34,819 nt of DNA from Candidatus Sulfopaludibacter sp. SbA3 (lineage in GTDB: Bacteria > Acidobacteriota > Terriglobia > 20CM-2-55-15): the NCBI GenBank assembly GCA_945865815.1, contig CAMBFR010000034.1, forward strand, positions 1-34,819, written 5' to 3'. The notes under the pieces were generated by a model, which saw nothing but the letters and a program-made list of their open reading frames with translations, made no database searches and was not told the DNA's origin. Made by a program: the position numbers and the translations under genes. This document shows, piece by piece, positions 23,506 to 33,144 of this stretch; the stretch's first letter is position 1; each line of letters opens with the position of its first letter.

Positions 23506-25310
23506 GAGAGTTCCTGATCGAGGTCCATGTATCGCTCCAGGTCCTCTCTAAGACGTTGCTGCTCGTAAAACCTCCAGTACAAGCCACTCCTGTCGGTGAT
23601 GAGTTCAGCGTGCGTTCCCAGCTGGGCGATTCGTCCGTCCTCGAGGACCGCGATGCGGTCGGCGTCCTGAATTGTTGAAATCCGGTGAGCCGCTATGATC
23701 TCGGTGTTTCTGTGCGGCCGTTCGCGGAGGGATTTCAGGATCCTTTCCTCGGTCTGTATGTCCACGCTGGACAGCGCATCGTCGAGCACGAGAATCGCCG
23801 GTTGCCTGGCCAGGGCCCGGGCAATGGTCAGGCGCTGCTTCTGCCCGCCGGACAAATTGACGCCTCTTTCGCCGAGCCTGGTGTCATAGGACGACACCAT
23901 TCCCATGACGTCTTCATGAACGCCCGCGAGTTCGGCAGCTTCGTGCACGGCGGACGTTTCACCGGAGCGTTCCACCCAATCCTGAATGCCAAACGCAACG
24001 TTTTCGACGACAGATTCACTGAAGAGGAACACATCCTGGCTCACGTATCCGACCTGCCGCCGAAGATCTTCAAGAGGCCAGTCATTGATATCGACCCCGT
24101 CAATGAACAGCGTTCCCCGCGCGACCGGATACAATCTCGGCAGGAGAGAAAGCAGCGCCGATTTCCCCGCTCCGACCATTCCAACAAACGCGATCCGTTC
24201 ACCCGGCTTCACCGTCAGGTTGATTCCCTTGAGTACGTCGGCCGTGGCGCCGGGATGCCGGAAGTGCAGGTTTCGAAACTCGATGCAGCCCCTTGTTCGT
24301 GCTGCCTGAACGATTGGATTCGGCACATCCCGAACATCACTCGTCTCGGAAAAGATCTCCTGGAGCCGTCCGGTGCTCGTCGCGGAACGGCGGTAGTGGC
24401 TCAGCGAAATGCCGACTGCCGCCATGGGCCAGACCATCTGCTGAATATAGCGCTGAAACGCCACGAACACGCCCAGCGTTAGCGCATCGTCCGCGCCGCC
24501 GATGATCCGCCGGCCTCCGAAATAGAGAAGAAACGCCAGTCCCATGCTCATCGTGAAATCCAGCAGAGGACCAAAGGCTGTCTGTACTCGCGCCAGATGC
24601 ATGCTGAGCCTGGAACACTCTTCGCCCAGGTCTCGAAACCGGCGCAGTTGCGCTTGCTCGCCGGCCAGGCCTTTTACCACCCGGATGCCGGAAAGGTTTT
24701 CCTGCGCGAGCGCCGAAAGCCGGCTCAGGGACTCCTGCACGCGCGCGAAACGCAGGTGGATCTCCTTCTCGTTACGCATGACGAGCCAGGGAATGATCGG
24801 CAATGGTATGAACGCCAGAAGCATCAACTCGGGAGAGAGCAGGTACATGGCAACCGGGATAAACAGAAAGTAGAAGAGCGCATCGGCCAGCGTCAGGATA
24901 CCCGCGCCGATCATCATGCGGACTGCTTCAATATCGCTGGTCGCCAGCAACATCAGGTCGCCTATGCGGCGCCTGTCGAAAAAGCTGCTCGACAGGCCGA
25001 ACAGATGCCGTGAAAAACGATCTCTGAGATCACGGGAGGCAAGCATACTCGTGCGAATCAGGTACATCCTCCAGCCATACCGGCAGACAGACTGACAAAG
25101 GGCCACCGCAATGTAGGCCAGCGCGAGCCACGCGAGGGCCGACGCATCGGCTCCGGCAGTAATCGAGTCCACGGCATTCTTGAGAATGATTGGCGGGATT
25201 ATTTCGAGGCCATCAACGGTTATCAGCGTCAGCAGGCCGATCGTAATCAGGCGGCGGTACTTCCACAGGTAATGCCGCAGAAAAAAAGTATCCTGGAGGA
25301 AACGCTTCAC
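23502..25310 (-). CDS. ABC exporter half with degenerate Walker B
   Basis: This 602-residue half-transporter has six helices (about 20-300) and a nucleotide-binding domain. Walker A is GMVGAGKS (377-384), signature LSGGQ (486-490) and Walker B ILVLDD, where D511 replaces the catalytic Glu. This is typical of the degenerate site in heterodimeric exporters. Its intact LSGGQ would complete the active site of the partner. GTG at 25310 is the start; no SD is seen, and TACAAT lies on the reverse strand at 25326-25321, 10 nt before it. The 42-bp gap to feoB holds only that element. Confidence 0.93.
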   Translation of the reverse strand: MKRFLQDTFFLRHYLWKYRRLITIGLLTLITVDGLEIIPPIILKNAVDSITAGADASALAWLALAYIAVALCQSVCRYGWRMYLIRTSMLASRDLRDRFSRHLFGLSSSFFDRRRIGDLMLLATSDIEAVRMMIGAGILTLADALFYFLFIPVAMYLLSPELMLLAFIPLPIIPWLVMRNEKEIHLRFARVQESLSRLSALAQENLSGIRVVKGLAGEQAQLRRFRDLGEECSRLSMHLARVQTAFGPLLDFTMSMGLAFLLYFGGRRIIGGADDALTLGVFVAFQRYIQQMVWPMAAVGISLSHYRRSATSTGRLQEIFSETSDVRDVPNPIVQAARTRGCIEFRNLHFRHPGATADVLKGINLTVKPGERIAFVGMVGAGKSALLSLLPRLYPVARGTLFIDGVDINDWPLEDLRRQVGYVSQDVFLFSESVVENVAFGIQDWVERSGETSAVHEAAELAGVHEDVMGMVSSYDTRLGERGVNLSGGQKQRLTIARALARQPAILVLDDALSSVDIQTEERILKSLRERPHRNTEIIAAHRISTIQDADRIAVLEDGRIAQLGTHAELITDRSGLYWRFYEQQRLREDLERYMDLDQELS

Positions 25311-25352
25311 AGGGTATTGGATTGTAACCGAACGCGGGCGGAAAACCCGTGG

Positions 25353-27272
25353 CTAGGCGACGCCCAACGCCCGGAGTGTTTGAACGCCAACTACCGCAAG
25401 GACATACCCCAACCCGGTGTAGAAGACCAGTTGCGCGGCGGCAAGGCGCCAGGAATTGGTTTCCCTCCGCACAACGGCCACGGTGGAAAAGCATTGAAGC
25501 GAGAAAAAGAAAAAGACGATCAACCCGAAGATCGTCGATGGCGTGAATATCAGTTGCGAGCTGCCGGCAAACGTAGCAGTCCTCATCTGAGCGAGCAAAC
25601 CTGCCTGCTGGGTTTCCTCATTGTCGCCTTCGATGTGAAACACAATCGCCATTGAACTCACAAAAACCTCGCGCGCGGCAAAAGCGGAAATCAAACCGAC
25701 TCCCACGCGCCAGTCAACCCCCATTGGCCTCAGGATGGGTTCCATTTTCTGGCCGAGCTGGGCGGCAACTGAACTCTCCATCTCCGCAGGCGCGATAATG
25801 GTTTGAGATGAGATGGCAAAGTTCGAGAGCAGCCACAAAACGATCGAGACGACCACTATCGGCACACCCGCCCTTTGGAGATATGCAGAGCCGCGCGCCC
25901 AGGTCATCCGCAAAATAGGAATCCATCGTGGCGCGCGATACACCGGGAGCTCCATCGCAAGCAGCGAAGGATTGCGATGCCGCAGAACGATTCGGCTCGC
26001 CAGCCCGGCAATGATGCTGCCAACAAGGAGGCTGGATATGTATATCGCCGCCAGGCTCAGCCCCTGTGTCCAGGCCGCGGCAGGAAGCAGTGCCGTCAGC
26101 AATAAGGCATACACCGGCAGACGCGCGCTGCAGCTCATCAACGGAAGAATCCAGATCGTCAGCAGCCGCTCCCGCTTTGCCGGAATCGCCCGGGCAGCAA
26201 AGACTGCCGGAATCGCGCAGGCAAATCCGGAAAGCATCGGCACAAATGAACGGCCGTGCAGACCAAGAAACGACAGCGGCCGGTCCACAAGGGTTGCTCC
26301 GCGCGCCAGGTAGCCGGAGTCTTCCAGCAGTGTCATGAGAAAGAAGAGAATCATGATCTGCGGAAAGAACACCGCGACGGAACCCACGCCACCGATAAGG
26401 CCTTCAGCAATAAAGCGGGAAATCAACGATTCCGGAAGAGCCTGCTGTACCAGATCTCCAGCCATGGTGAATCCGGAATCGACCGCGTCAACGAACGGTT
26501 GCGCAGCCCAGAAGATGGCGGCGAATAGTGAAATGAGAATGAGGAAAAAGATCGGAAATCCCGTGTAACGATGCAAGACGAAGCGATCGATCCGGGCCGT
26601 CAACGCATCCGTGTGACGGGAACGGCTTACACGGCGGATCGCACCACTGCGATCGAGCAGCTCTCGAACAGCCTTGAAACTCGACACCGGTTCATCCGGC
26701 AGTTCTGCCAGCGCGCTGGCCGAAACCGGATGGTCACATTCGCGCTGCAGGGCCGAAATCAGATCAGACACTCCCTTACCGGTTCGGCCATCCACCGGAA
26801 CAACCGGCACCCCCAGGCCCGCGGCCAATTTGGGGACATCCACGAACTGTTGAGTCCGGCCAAGCAGGTCCATCATCGTCAGGGCTACGACCACAGGCCT
26901 AGCCTGCCTGGCGACAAAACCGGCGAACTTCAGGTGACGTTCAAGCTGGGTGGAATCTGCGACCAGGATAAACGCGTCCGGTCTGACGCGGGAGTTCTTG
27001 CCTTCAATGACATTGCAGGCCAGTTCTTCTTCGGGAGACGGGGAAACCGAACTGTGAACGCCGGGCAAATCCACAATTTGAAAGGATCGGCCGAATTCGG
27101 GCTTGCTTTTGCCGCGCAGCAGCGAAACCGTAACGCCCGCGTAGTTCGCGGTGCGAAAGTTCCCGCCGGTGATCGCGTTCATCAGGGTGGTCTTGCCGGA
27201 GTTCGGCATCCCGACCAGGCAGGCAGTTAGTTCGATCGTCTGGCTCTCGGTCTCCGGAACGGGGACACTCAT
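25353..27272 (-). CDS. feoB: Ferrous iron transporter FeoB
   Basis: FeoB imports Fe(II) through the inner membrane using an N-terminal GTPase domain. From the ATG at 27272 the protein has 639 residues, shorter than the usual 700-770. The G-protein motifs are G1 GMPNSGKTT (21-29), the NYAGVTV switch, G3 DLPG (68-71) and, in place of NXXD, TMMD (132-135). The membrane part contains the pore segments GYLARGA and LSGFACAIPAV, with the Cys common to FeoB, then LMSCSARLPVYALL. The start overlaps the feoA stop (ATGA) and follows GAGGGTCA; the longer ORF start at 27293 is less likely. Confidence 0.95.
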   Translation of the reverse strand: MSVPVPETESQTIELTACLVGMPNSGKTTLMNAITGGNFRTANYAGVTVSLLRGKSKPEFGRSFQIVDLPGVHSSVSPSPEEELACNVIEGKNSRVRPDAFILVADSTQLERHLKFAGFVARQARPVVVALTMMDLLGRTQQFVDVPKLAAGLGVPVVPVDGRTGKGVSDLISALQRECDHPVSASALAELPDEPVSSFKAVRELLDRSGAIRRVSRSRHTDALTARIDRFVLHRYTGFPIFFLILISLFAAIFWAAQPFVDAVDSGFTMAGDLVQQALPESLISRFIAEGLIGGVGSVAVFFPQIMILFFLMTLLEDSGYLARGATLVDRPLSFLGLHGRSFVPMLSGFACAIPAVFAARAIPAKRERLLTIWILPLMSCSARLPVYALLLTALLPAAAWTQGLSLAAIYISSLLVGSIIAGLASRIVLRHRNPSLLAMELPVYRAPRWIPILRMTWARGSAYLQRAGVPIVVVSIVLWLLSNFAISSQTIIAPAEMESSVAAQLGQKMEPILRPMGVDWRVGVGLISAFAAREVFVSSMAIVFHIEGDNEETQQAGLLAQMRTATFAGSSQLIFTPSTIFGLIVFFFFSLQCFSTVAVVRRETNSWRLAAAQLVFYTGLGYVLAVVGVQTLRALGVA

Positions 27273-27520
27273 TGACCCTCGACCCAGATCCACGCGGCTT
27301 CACGCCTGCGGAGGGCCAGCAAGGCATCGCGTACACGAACGACCAGGGGATCGCCAAGCGGAGATGAATTGGTGACGACGATCTCTTCGCCCGGGGTAAA
27401 TCCGAGATCGATCAGCCTGTCGCGGTCGCCCTGCGGACCTTCAAGACGTTCAATCCGGCACCAGTGGTTCAAAGGCATATCGGACAGTAAATGAAAACGA
27501 TTATCATTTTCAGTTTTCAT
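27269..27520 (-). CDS. feoA: FeoA, SH3-like partner of FeoB
   Basis: FeoA is a small cytosolic SH3-like protein that supports FeoB. The 83-residue product has LLSDMPLNHWCRIERLEG, the GDRDRLIDLGFTPGEEIVV core and a C-terminal RDALLALRRREAAWIWV strand pair. The ATG at 27520 keeps the conserved LSDMP strand. No ribosome site precedes it; a promoter places transcription start at the ATG, and a Fur box covers codons 4-10. It overlaps feoB by 4 nt. Confidence 0.93.
   Translation of the reverse strand: MKTENDNRFHLLSDMPLNHWCRIERLEGPQGDRDRLIDLGFTPGEEIVVTNSSPLGDPLVVRVRDALLALRRREAAWIWVEGQ
27493..27511 (-). promoter_or_regulatory. Fur box inside the start of feoA
   Basis: The reverse strand reads GAAAATGATAATCGTTTTC, matching 16 of 19 bases of the Fur consensus GATAATGATAATCATTATC and nearly palindromic. 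It begins 9 nt inside feoA, just downstream of the predicted transcription start. Iron-loaded Fur bound here could block initiation or elongation of feoAB. Confidence 0.75.
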
Positions 27521-27526
27521 GATCGT

Positions 27527-27555
27527 ACTATGCCGGATCGACGAGACAAGTGCAA
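27527..27555 (-). promoter_or_regulatory. feoAB promoter
   Basis: On the reverse strand TTGCAC (27555-27550) and CATAGT (27532-27527) are spaced by 17 nt. CATAGT ends 6 nt before the feoA ATG, so the message should be leaderless. Match to consensus is moderate (TTG of the -35; four of six for the -10). The adjacent Fur box supports it. Confidence 0.5.
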
Positions 27556-27562
27556 GCTTGAT

Positions 27563-28966
27563 TTAGCGCGGAGCGGAGGGCTCGTAGAACTGACCCGCCT
27601 TCATCACCTTGTAAATCTTGCGGGCATTTCGAATATCGGCATGTGGATCGGCGTTGAGGATGACGAGGTCTGCGAACTTTCCCTTCTCGATCGTTCCAAT
27701 GTCTTTGTCGCGGCCCATTACCGCCGCGGCGTTCTTCGTGGCGGAAACGATGATATCGGCCGGCCGGATACCGGCCTCGGCCATCAGTTCGAATTCCCGA
27801 TGCAGGGCGGGGCCATGCAGTGTTCCGATGTTGCCTGCATCGGTGGCGCCGACAATGCGCACTCCTGCGGATTCCAGAAGCATCAGATTTTCATACTCGA
27901 CCCTGCGCGATGGTGGCGGAGGAACGCGCGGAATCCCGGTTGGAATCTCATCGGCGGGAATTTTGTCGAGGTCCGACCAGGAGGCAATCACTTCAGGGTC
28001 GCCAAACTGCTTTTCCACATCGGTAAGATTCACCTGACGGCTGAATACTTCCCTATAGTTATCAACAACCGCGAAGGTGGTCATATAAAGGACATCGCGA
28101 GTCCTCAGCATATTGAGAAACTCGTTGTCGACTAGGCGGTCCGTGACGCTGTGCACCAGAATATCGGCTCCCGCGGCAACGGCGGCCTTGGCGGTTTCAA
28201 GCTCTGTGGCATGGGCCGCCACTCGGACGCCGCCCTTGTGGCTTTCCTCAATCGCCGCCTTGATGATCGCAGTCTGCGCAACGAAATCGTCCTGCGCCCG
28301 GCGGATGAACCATATTTTCACAAGGTCGGGTTTCCGAATAAGCTGGGCCTGCACCAGATCGCGCGCATGCTCGGGCGAGTTGGCCTTGATTACCGCGGGA
28401 TCCGGAGTATCCGGAACCATGGGGTCGTAGGTCGAAATCAACGGCCCCGCCACGGCTACGCGAGGCGCGTTCTTCGTCCGCGCGGCGAGATCCCGCGTCG
28501 TGAAGTTCCACATCGGGCCGCCGGCATCGACCACGCCGGTGATTCCGGATGCGAGATATCGCTCCAGGGTGAACGGCAGCCGGTTCCTGATCCACTGCAG
28601 TTCCTGTTCGTATGGACGCCACTTCTGAAGATCGATGATGTCGGGTCGTGTGTATAGGCCGCCGGACTGGTCGAAATGCACATGCGCATCGATGAGTCCG
28701 GGAATGATCCACTTCCCTTTCAGGTCGATGATAGGAACCGTCTTCGGCACACTCCCAAGGCGGCGCGCTATTTCCCGAATGCGATCGCCTTCGATGAGGA
28801 TGACCGAGTCACGCAGAATCGGCCGGCCGGTCCCATCGATAAGGGTGGCACCCTGCAGCACAAGCAGGTTCCCGGTGCCCTGCGGAACCTGCGCCAAAAC
28901 GAGCACCGTGGACAAGACGAGCAATCCGGCGAGACTAATCTTCCACATATTCGTTTTTGCCATCAT
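27563..28966 (-). CDS. Exported imidazolonepropionase-like amidohydrolase
   Basis: The 467-residue protein has a signal peptide (about 8-26) and an amidohydrolase barrel: HVH (95-97) in GLIDAHVHFD, a conserved K in DLVKIWF, HATELETAK, LVHSVTD and GATDAGN with the catalytic Asp. C-terminal IGTIEKGKFADLVILNADP completes the composite beta-domain. Proteins of this subgroup (HutI-like/Xaa-Pro dipeptidase annotation) hydrolyse amide or lactam bonds; the substrate is not evident. ATG-ATG at 28966 follows a distant GGAATTC; ATG at 28948 is an alternative. Its start overlaps the CDF-like gene by 32 nt. Confidence 0.87.
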   Translation of the reverse strand: MMAKTNMWKISLAGLLVLSTVLVLAQVPQGTGNLLVLQGATLIDGTGRPILRDSVILIEGDRIREIARRLGSVPKTVPIIDLKGKWIIPGLIDAHVHFDQSGGLYTRPDIIDLQKWRPYEQELQWIRNRLPFTLERYLASGITGVVDAGGPMWNFTTRDLAARTKNAPRVAVAGPLISTYDPMVPDTPDPAVIKANSPEHARDLVQAQLIRKPDLVKIWFIRRAQDDFVAQTAIIKAAIEESHKGGVRVAAHATELETAKAAVAAGADILVHSVTDRLVDNEFLNMLRTRDVLYMTTFAVVDNYREVFSRQVNLTDVEKQFGDPEVIASWSDLDKIPADEIPTGIPRVPPPPSRRVEYENLMLLESAGVRIVGATDAGNIGTLHGPALHREFELMAEAGIRPADIIVSATKNAAAVMGRDKDIGTIEKGKFADLVILNADPHADIRNARKIYKVMKAGQFYEPSAPR

Positions 28967-29540
28967 CGATAAGAATTTGAATTCCCTTCTGCGCCATGAA
29001 CGGAACCATCACCAGCGCTCCAAGAGGATCTCCAATGGGCAGATCCATGCCGGCATTCATCAGCAACGCTATCAGTAACACCATAGACAGGTATGAATTG
29101 CCGAACGTGAAAACGGCTGCAGCCCGGAGCGCCTGGCTGCGCAATTCTACTCCGAGAGTTTTCATATAGGAACCAATGATGGGTATGACCAGCATCGATA
29201 CCGCGGCCAGCGTTATTCCTAGAACGCTTCGCGCCGGATACCGGCCGAGCCACAGTAGCGATCCACCGAGGTAGCACGTGACCGCTGCAGCCAGCAGGTA
29301 GCCATACGCTGCAATCCGCGACTGCAATCGGGCCTCAGCGCCCTGCTTCCGGATGTTGAACCCCAGCAAAACCGCCGCCAGCGAACTGACCAATGCGTCA
29401 AGTCCGAATGCCATGAGAGCGGCTGAGCGTGTGTCCCCCCACAGGATGGCTCCGGCGCCGAACTGCAGGAGGTGGAAGAAAGATGTAAACAGCGCGAGGT
29501 AGAAAGAATGCCGGATCCAGGTTGTCCGATCGTCAGCCAT
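28935..29540 (-). CDS. CDF-like membrane protein without a C-terminal domain
   Basis: The 201-residue protein has six predicted helices. GDTRSAALMAFGLDALVSSLAAVLL (helix 2 region) and ELRSQALRAAAVFTFGNSYLSM (helix 5 region) resemble the transmembrane half of cation diffusion facilitators. The helix 5 zinc-site Asp/His are not obvious, and the cytoplasmic domain of normal CDF proteins is absent. It may be a degenerate or distinct relative, so cation transport is uncertain. ATG 29540 is chosen because the longer frame, to 29720, runs into proS and has an improbable N-terminus. No SD is seen. Confidence 0.6.
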   Translation of the reverse strand: MADDRTTWIRHSFYLALFTSFFHLLQFGAGAILWGDTRSAALMAFGLDALVSSLAAVLLGFNIRKQGAEARLQSRIAAYGYLLAAAVTCYLGGSLLWLGRYPARSVLGITLAAVSMLVIPIIGSYMKTLGVELRSQALRAAAVFTFGNSYLSMVLLIALLMNAGMDLPIGDPLGALVMVPFMAQKGIQILIDDGKNEYVED

Positions 29541-29566
29541 AAAGCGCCGTGAAGCGGAGCAGCCGC

Positions 29567-31009
<1,443 letters not shown>

Positions 31010-31109
31010 TCACACTCGCAATTCACAGGATGGAGAAACCTCGAATGATAACACGACACTTTCCGGCAAACAGCCCGTGAGCCCGCTGTTATGGCAGAAT
31101 AGATTCCCA

Positions 31110-32741
31110 ATGGCCAAAGACGTAACAGACGGAACCAGAAAGAAGCCATCCGAACGCATCCGCCCGTTTACAACGATCTCCGGAGTCCCGGTAAACCAGC
31201 TGTACACGGCCGGCGACATCCGGCAACTCGACTACGAGAAGGACCTTGCCGATCCGGGCAACCCGCCATACACGCGCGGAATCTATTCGAACATGTACCA
31301 GGGCAAATTGTGGACAATGCGCCAGTTCAGCGGCTTCGGCATGGCCGAAGACACGAACGAGCGATTTCACTATCTCCTGAAGAATGGCCAGGACGGCCTG
31401 TCGGTGGCCTTTCACCTGCCCACGCTGATGGGATACGACTCGGACCACTCGATGTCGGAGGGTGAGGTTGGCAAGTGCGGCGTTGCCATCGACTCGCTGG
31501 CCGACATGGAGACGCTTTTCAAGGGCATCCCGCTCGACAAAATCAGCACGTCGATGACGACCAACGCGCCGGCGGCGATTCTCTGGTCCATGTATCTGGC
31601 CGTGGCCGAAAAGCAGGGCGTGGATTGGAAACAGCTGCGCGGCACGATTCAAAACGACATCCTCAAGGAGTACATTGCCCAGAAGACGTACATCTTCCCG
31701 CCGAGACCGTCCATGAAGCTGATCGTGGATACCTTCGACTTCGGCTCGAAGCACGTCCCCCAATGGAATACGATCTCCATCAGCGGCTATCACATTCGCG
31801 AGGCTGGATCGACGGCGCTCCAGGAACTGGCTTTTACCCTCTATGACGGCATTGAATACGTCCAGTGGGCGATTCGCGCCGGCCTGGACGTGGACGACTT
31901 CGCGCCCCGGCTTTCGTTCTTCTTTAATGCCCACAACGACCTGTTCGAGGAAGTCGCCAAATACCGCGCGGCGCGAAAAATCTGGTACAAGGTCATGACC
32001 GGGCGGTTCAAGTGCAAAAATCCGAAATCGGCTGTTCTTCGGTTCCACACGCAGACGGCCGGATGCTCGCTTACCGCCCAGCAGCCGTACAACAACATCG
32101 TGCGCGTTGCGGTCCAGGCGCTGGCTGCGGTTCTGGGCGGAACGCAGTCGTTGCACACCAACTCGCTGGATGAGACGCTCGCACTGCCTACCGAACACGC
32201 GGCGCGCACTGCGCTGCGCACACAACAGATACTCGCGCATGAGAGCGGCATCCCCGGCACCGCGGATCCATTCGGCGGATCATACTTCCTCGAGCGGCTC
32301 ACGCTCGATATGGAGAAGGGCTGCCTGGAGTATTTCGAGCAGCTCGACGCGCTCGGCGGCATGGTAGCGGCGATCGAAAACGGATTTCCACAGCGAGAGC
32401 TCCAGAACGCGTCTTACGAGTATCAGAAGGCGATTGAGCGAGGCGATAAGATCGTCGTGGGCGTGAACGACTTCGTTCTGGAGGGAGAGCCGCCGATTGA
32501 CGTCCTTGTTATCGATGAGTCCGTGGCCGCGCGCCAGATTTCGAAGCTTCGCAAGCTGAGGGAAATTCGCGACAATGGCCATGTCCGCGCGGCCCTCGAA
32601 GAACTTCGAAAAGCCGCAAAGGCGGACTCGGTTAATATGATGCCCTACATTCTGGACTGCACGCGCGCCTACGCAACGCTCGGTGAGATTTGCGACGAGC
32701 TTCGCGCAGTCTATGGTGTCTATGAGGAACCCGCCTATTGA
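31110..32741 (+). CDS. B12-dependent acyl-CoA mutase, large subunit
   Basis: This 543-residue TIM-barrel subunit belongs to the methylmalonyl-CoA mutase family, which rearranges acyl-CoA carbon skeletons by radical chemistry. It has [35 protein letters not shown] and [19 protein letters not shown]63 corresponds to the active-site Tyr of methylmalonyl-CoA mutase. In that enzyme an Arg (P. shermanii R207) holds the substrate carboxylate; here EYIAQKTYI places Q191 there, as in isobutyryl-CoA and 2-hydroxyisobutyryl-CoA mutases. The B12-binding domain is a separate subunit downstream. Substrate is therefore likely a non-carboxylated branched acyl-CoA. Start ATG at 31110 was chosen over a longer frame from 31005 that reaches into proS. 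Confidence 0.93.
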   Translation: MAKDVTDGTRKKPSERIRPFTTISGVPVNQLYTAGDIRQLDYEKDLADPGNPPYTRGIYSNMYQGKLWTMRQFSGFGMAEDTNERFHYLLKNGQDGLSVAFHLPTLMGYDSDHSMSEGEVGKCGVAIDSLADMETLFKGIPLDKISTSMTTNAPAAILWSMYLAVAEKQGVDWKQLRGTIQNDILKEYIAQKTYIFPPRPSMKLIVDTFDFGSKHVPQWNTISISGYHIREAGSTALQELAFTLYDGIEYVQWAIRAGLDVDDFAPRLSFFFNAHNDLFEEVAKYRAARKIWYKVMTGRFKCKNPKSAVLRFHTQTAGCSLTAQQPYNNIVRVAVQALAAVLGGTQSLHTNSLDETLALPTEHAARTALRTQQILAHESGIPGTADPFGGSYFLERLTLDMEKGCLEYFEQLDALGGMVAAIENGFPQRELQNASYEYQKAIERGDKIVVGVNDFVLEGEPPIDVLVIDESVAARQISKLRKLREIRDNGHVRAALEELRKAAKADSVNMMPYILDCTRAYATLGEICDELRAVYGVYEEPAY

Positions 32742-33139
32742 TGAATGACAAGATTCGCGTACTCGTTGCCAAACCCGGCCTCGATGGACACGATCGCGGC
32801 GCCAAGGTCATTGCCCGCGCGTTCCGCGACGCCGGCTTCGAAGTGATTTACACCGGGCTGCGGCAGACTCCCGAACAGGTCGTTCATGCCGCGCTCCAGG
32901 AAGACGTGGACGTGGTGGGCCTATCCGTCTTGTCCGGGGCCCATATGACGCTCTGCCCACGCATCATGGAACTGATGAAGAAGGAGAGCCTCGACGATGT
33001 GCTCGTCGTCGCCGGAGGCATCATTCCCGACCAGGACATTTCCAAATTGAAGGAGCTGGGGGTTTCCGAAATTTTCCAGCCCGGCGCCTCCACCGAAGAC
33101 ATCATCGCCTACATACGCGCCAACGTGCGCAAGAAGTGA
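32741..33139 (+). CDS. B12-binding small subunit of the acyl-CoA mutase
   Basis: The 132-residue protein is the cobalamin-binding domain: [10 protein letters not shown] contains the DXHXXG motif whose His replaces the lower axial ligand of B12. [23 protein letters not shown] and [11 protein letters not shown] are the following strands and loops of the flavodoxin-like fold. It starts with ATG at 32741, sharing one base with the stop of the large subunit. The two would form the holoenzyme. No MeaB-type chaperone gene is in view, although more of the operon may lie beyond the window. Confidence 0.95.
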   Translation: MNDKIRVLVAKPGLDGHDRGAKVIARAFRDAGFEVIYTGLRQTPEQVVHAALQEDVDVVGLSVLSGAHMTLCPRIMELMKKESLDDVLVVAGGIIPDQDISKLKELGVSEIFQPGASTEDIIAYIRANVRKK

Positions 33140-33144
33140 GCGGA

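Noticed and set aside
31089-32240. 383-codon minus-strand ORF opposite the mutase large subunit
   Set aside because: It is antisense to clear mutase motifs; the composition is shadow-like.
31110-33139. Methylmalonyl-CoA mutase mutA/mutB naming
   Set aside because: The carboxylate-binding Arg is replaced by Gln, so a specific methylmalonyl-CoA name would overstate the evidence.
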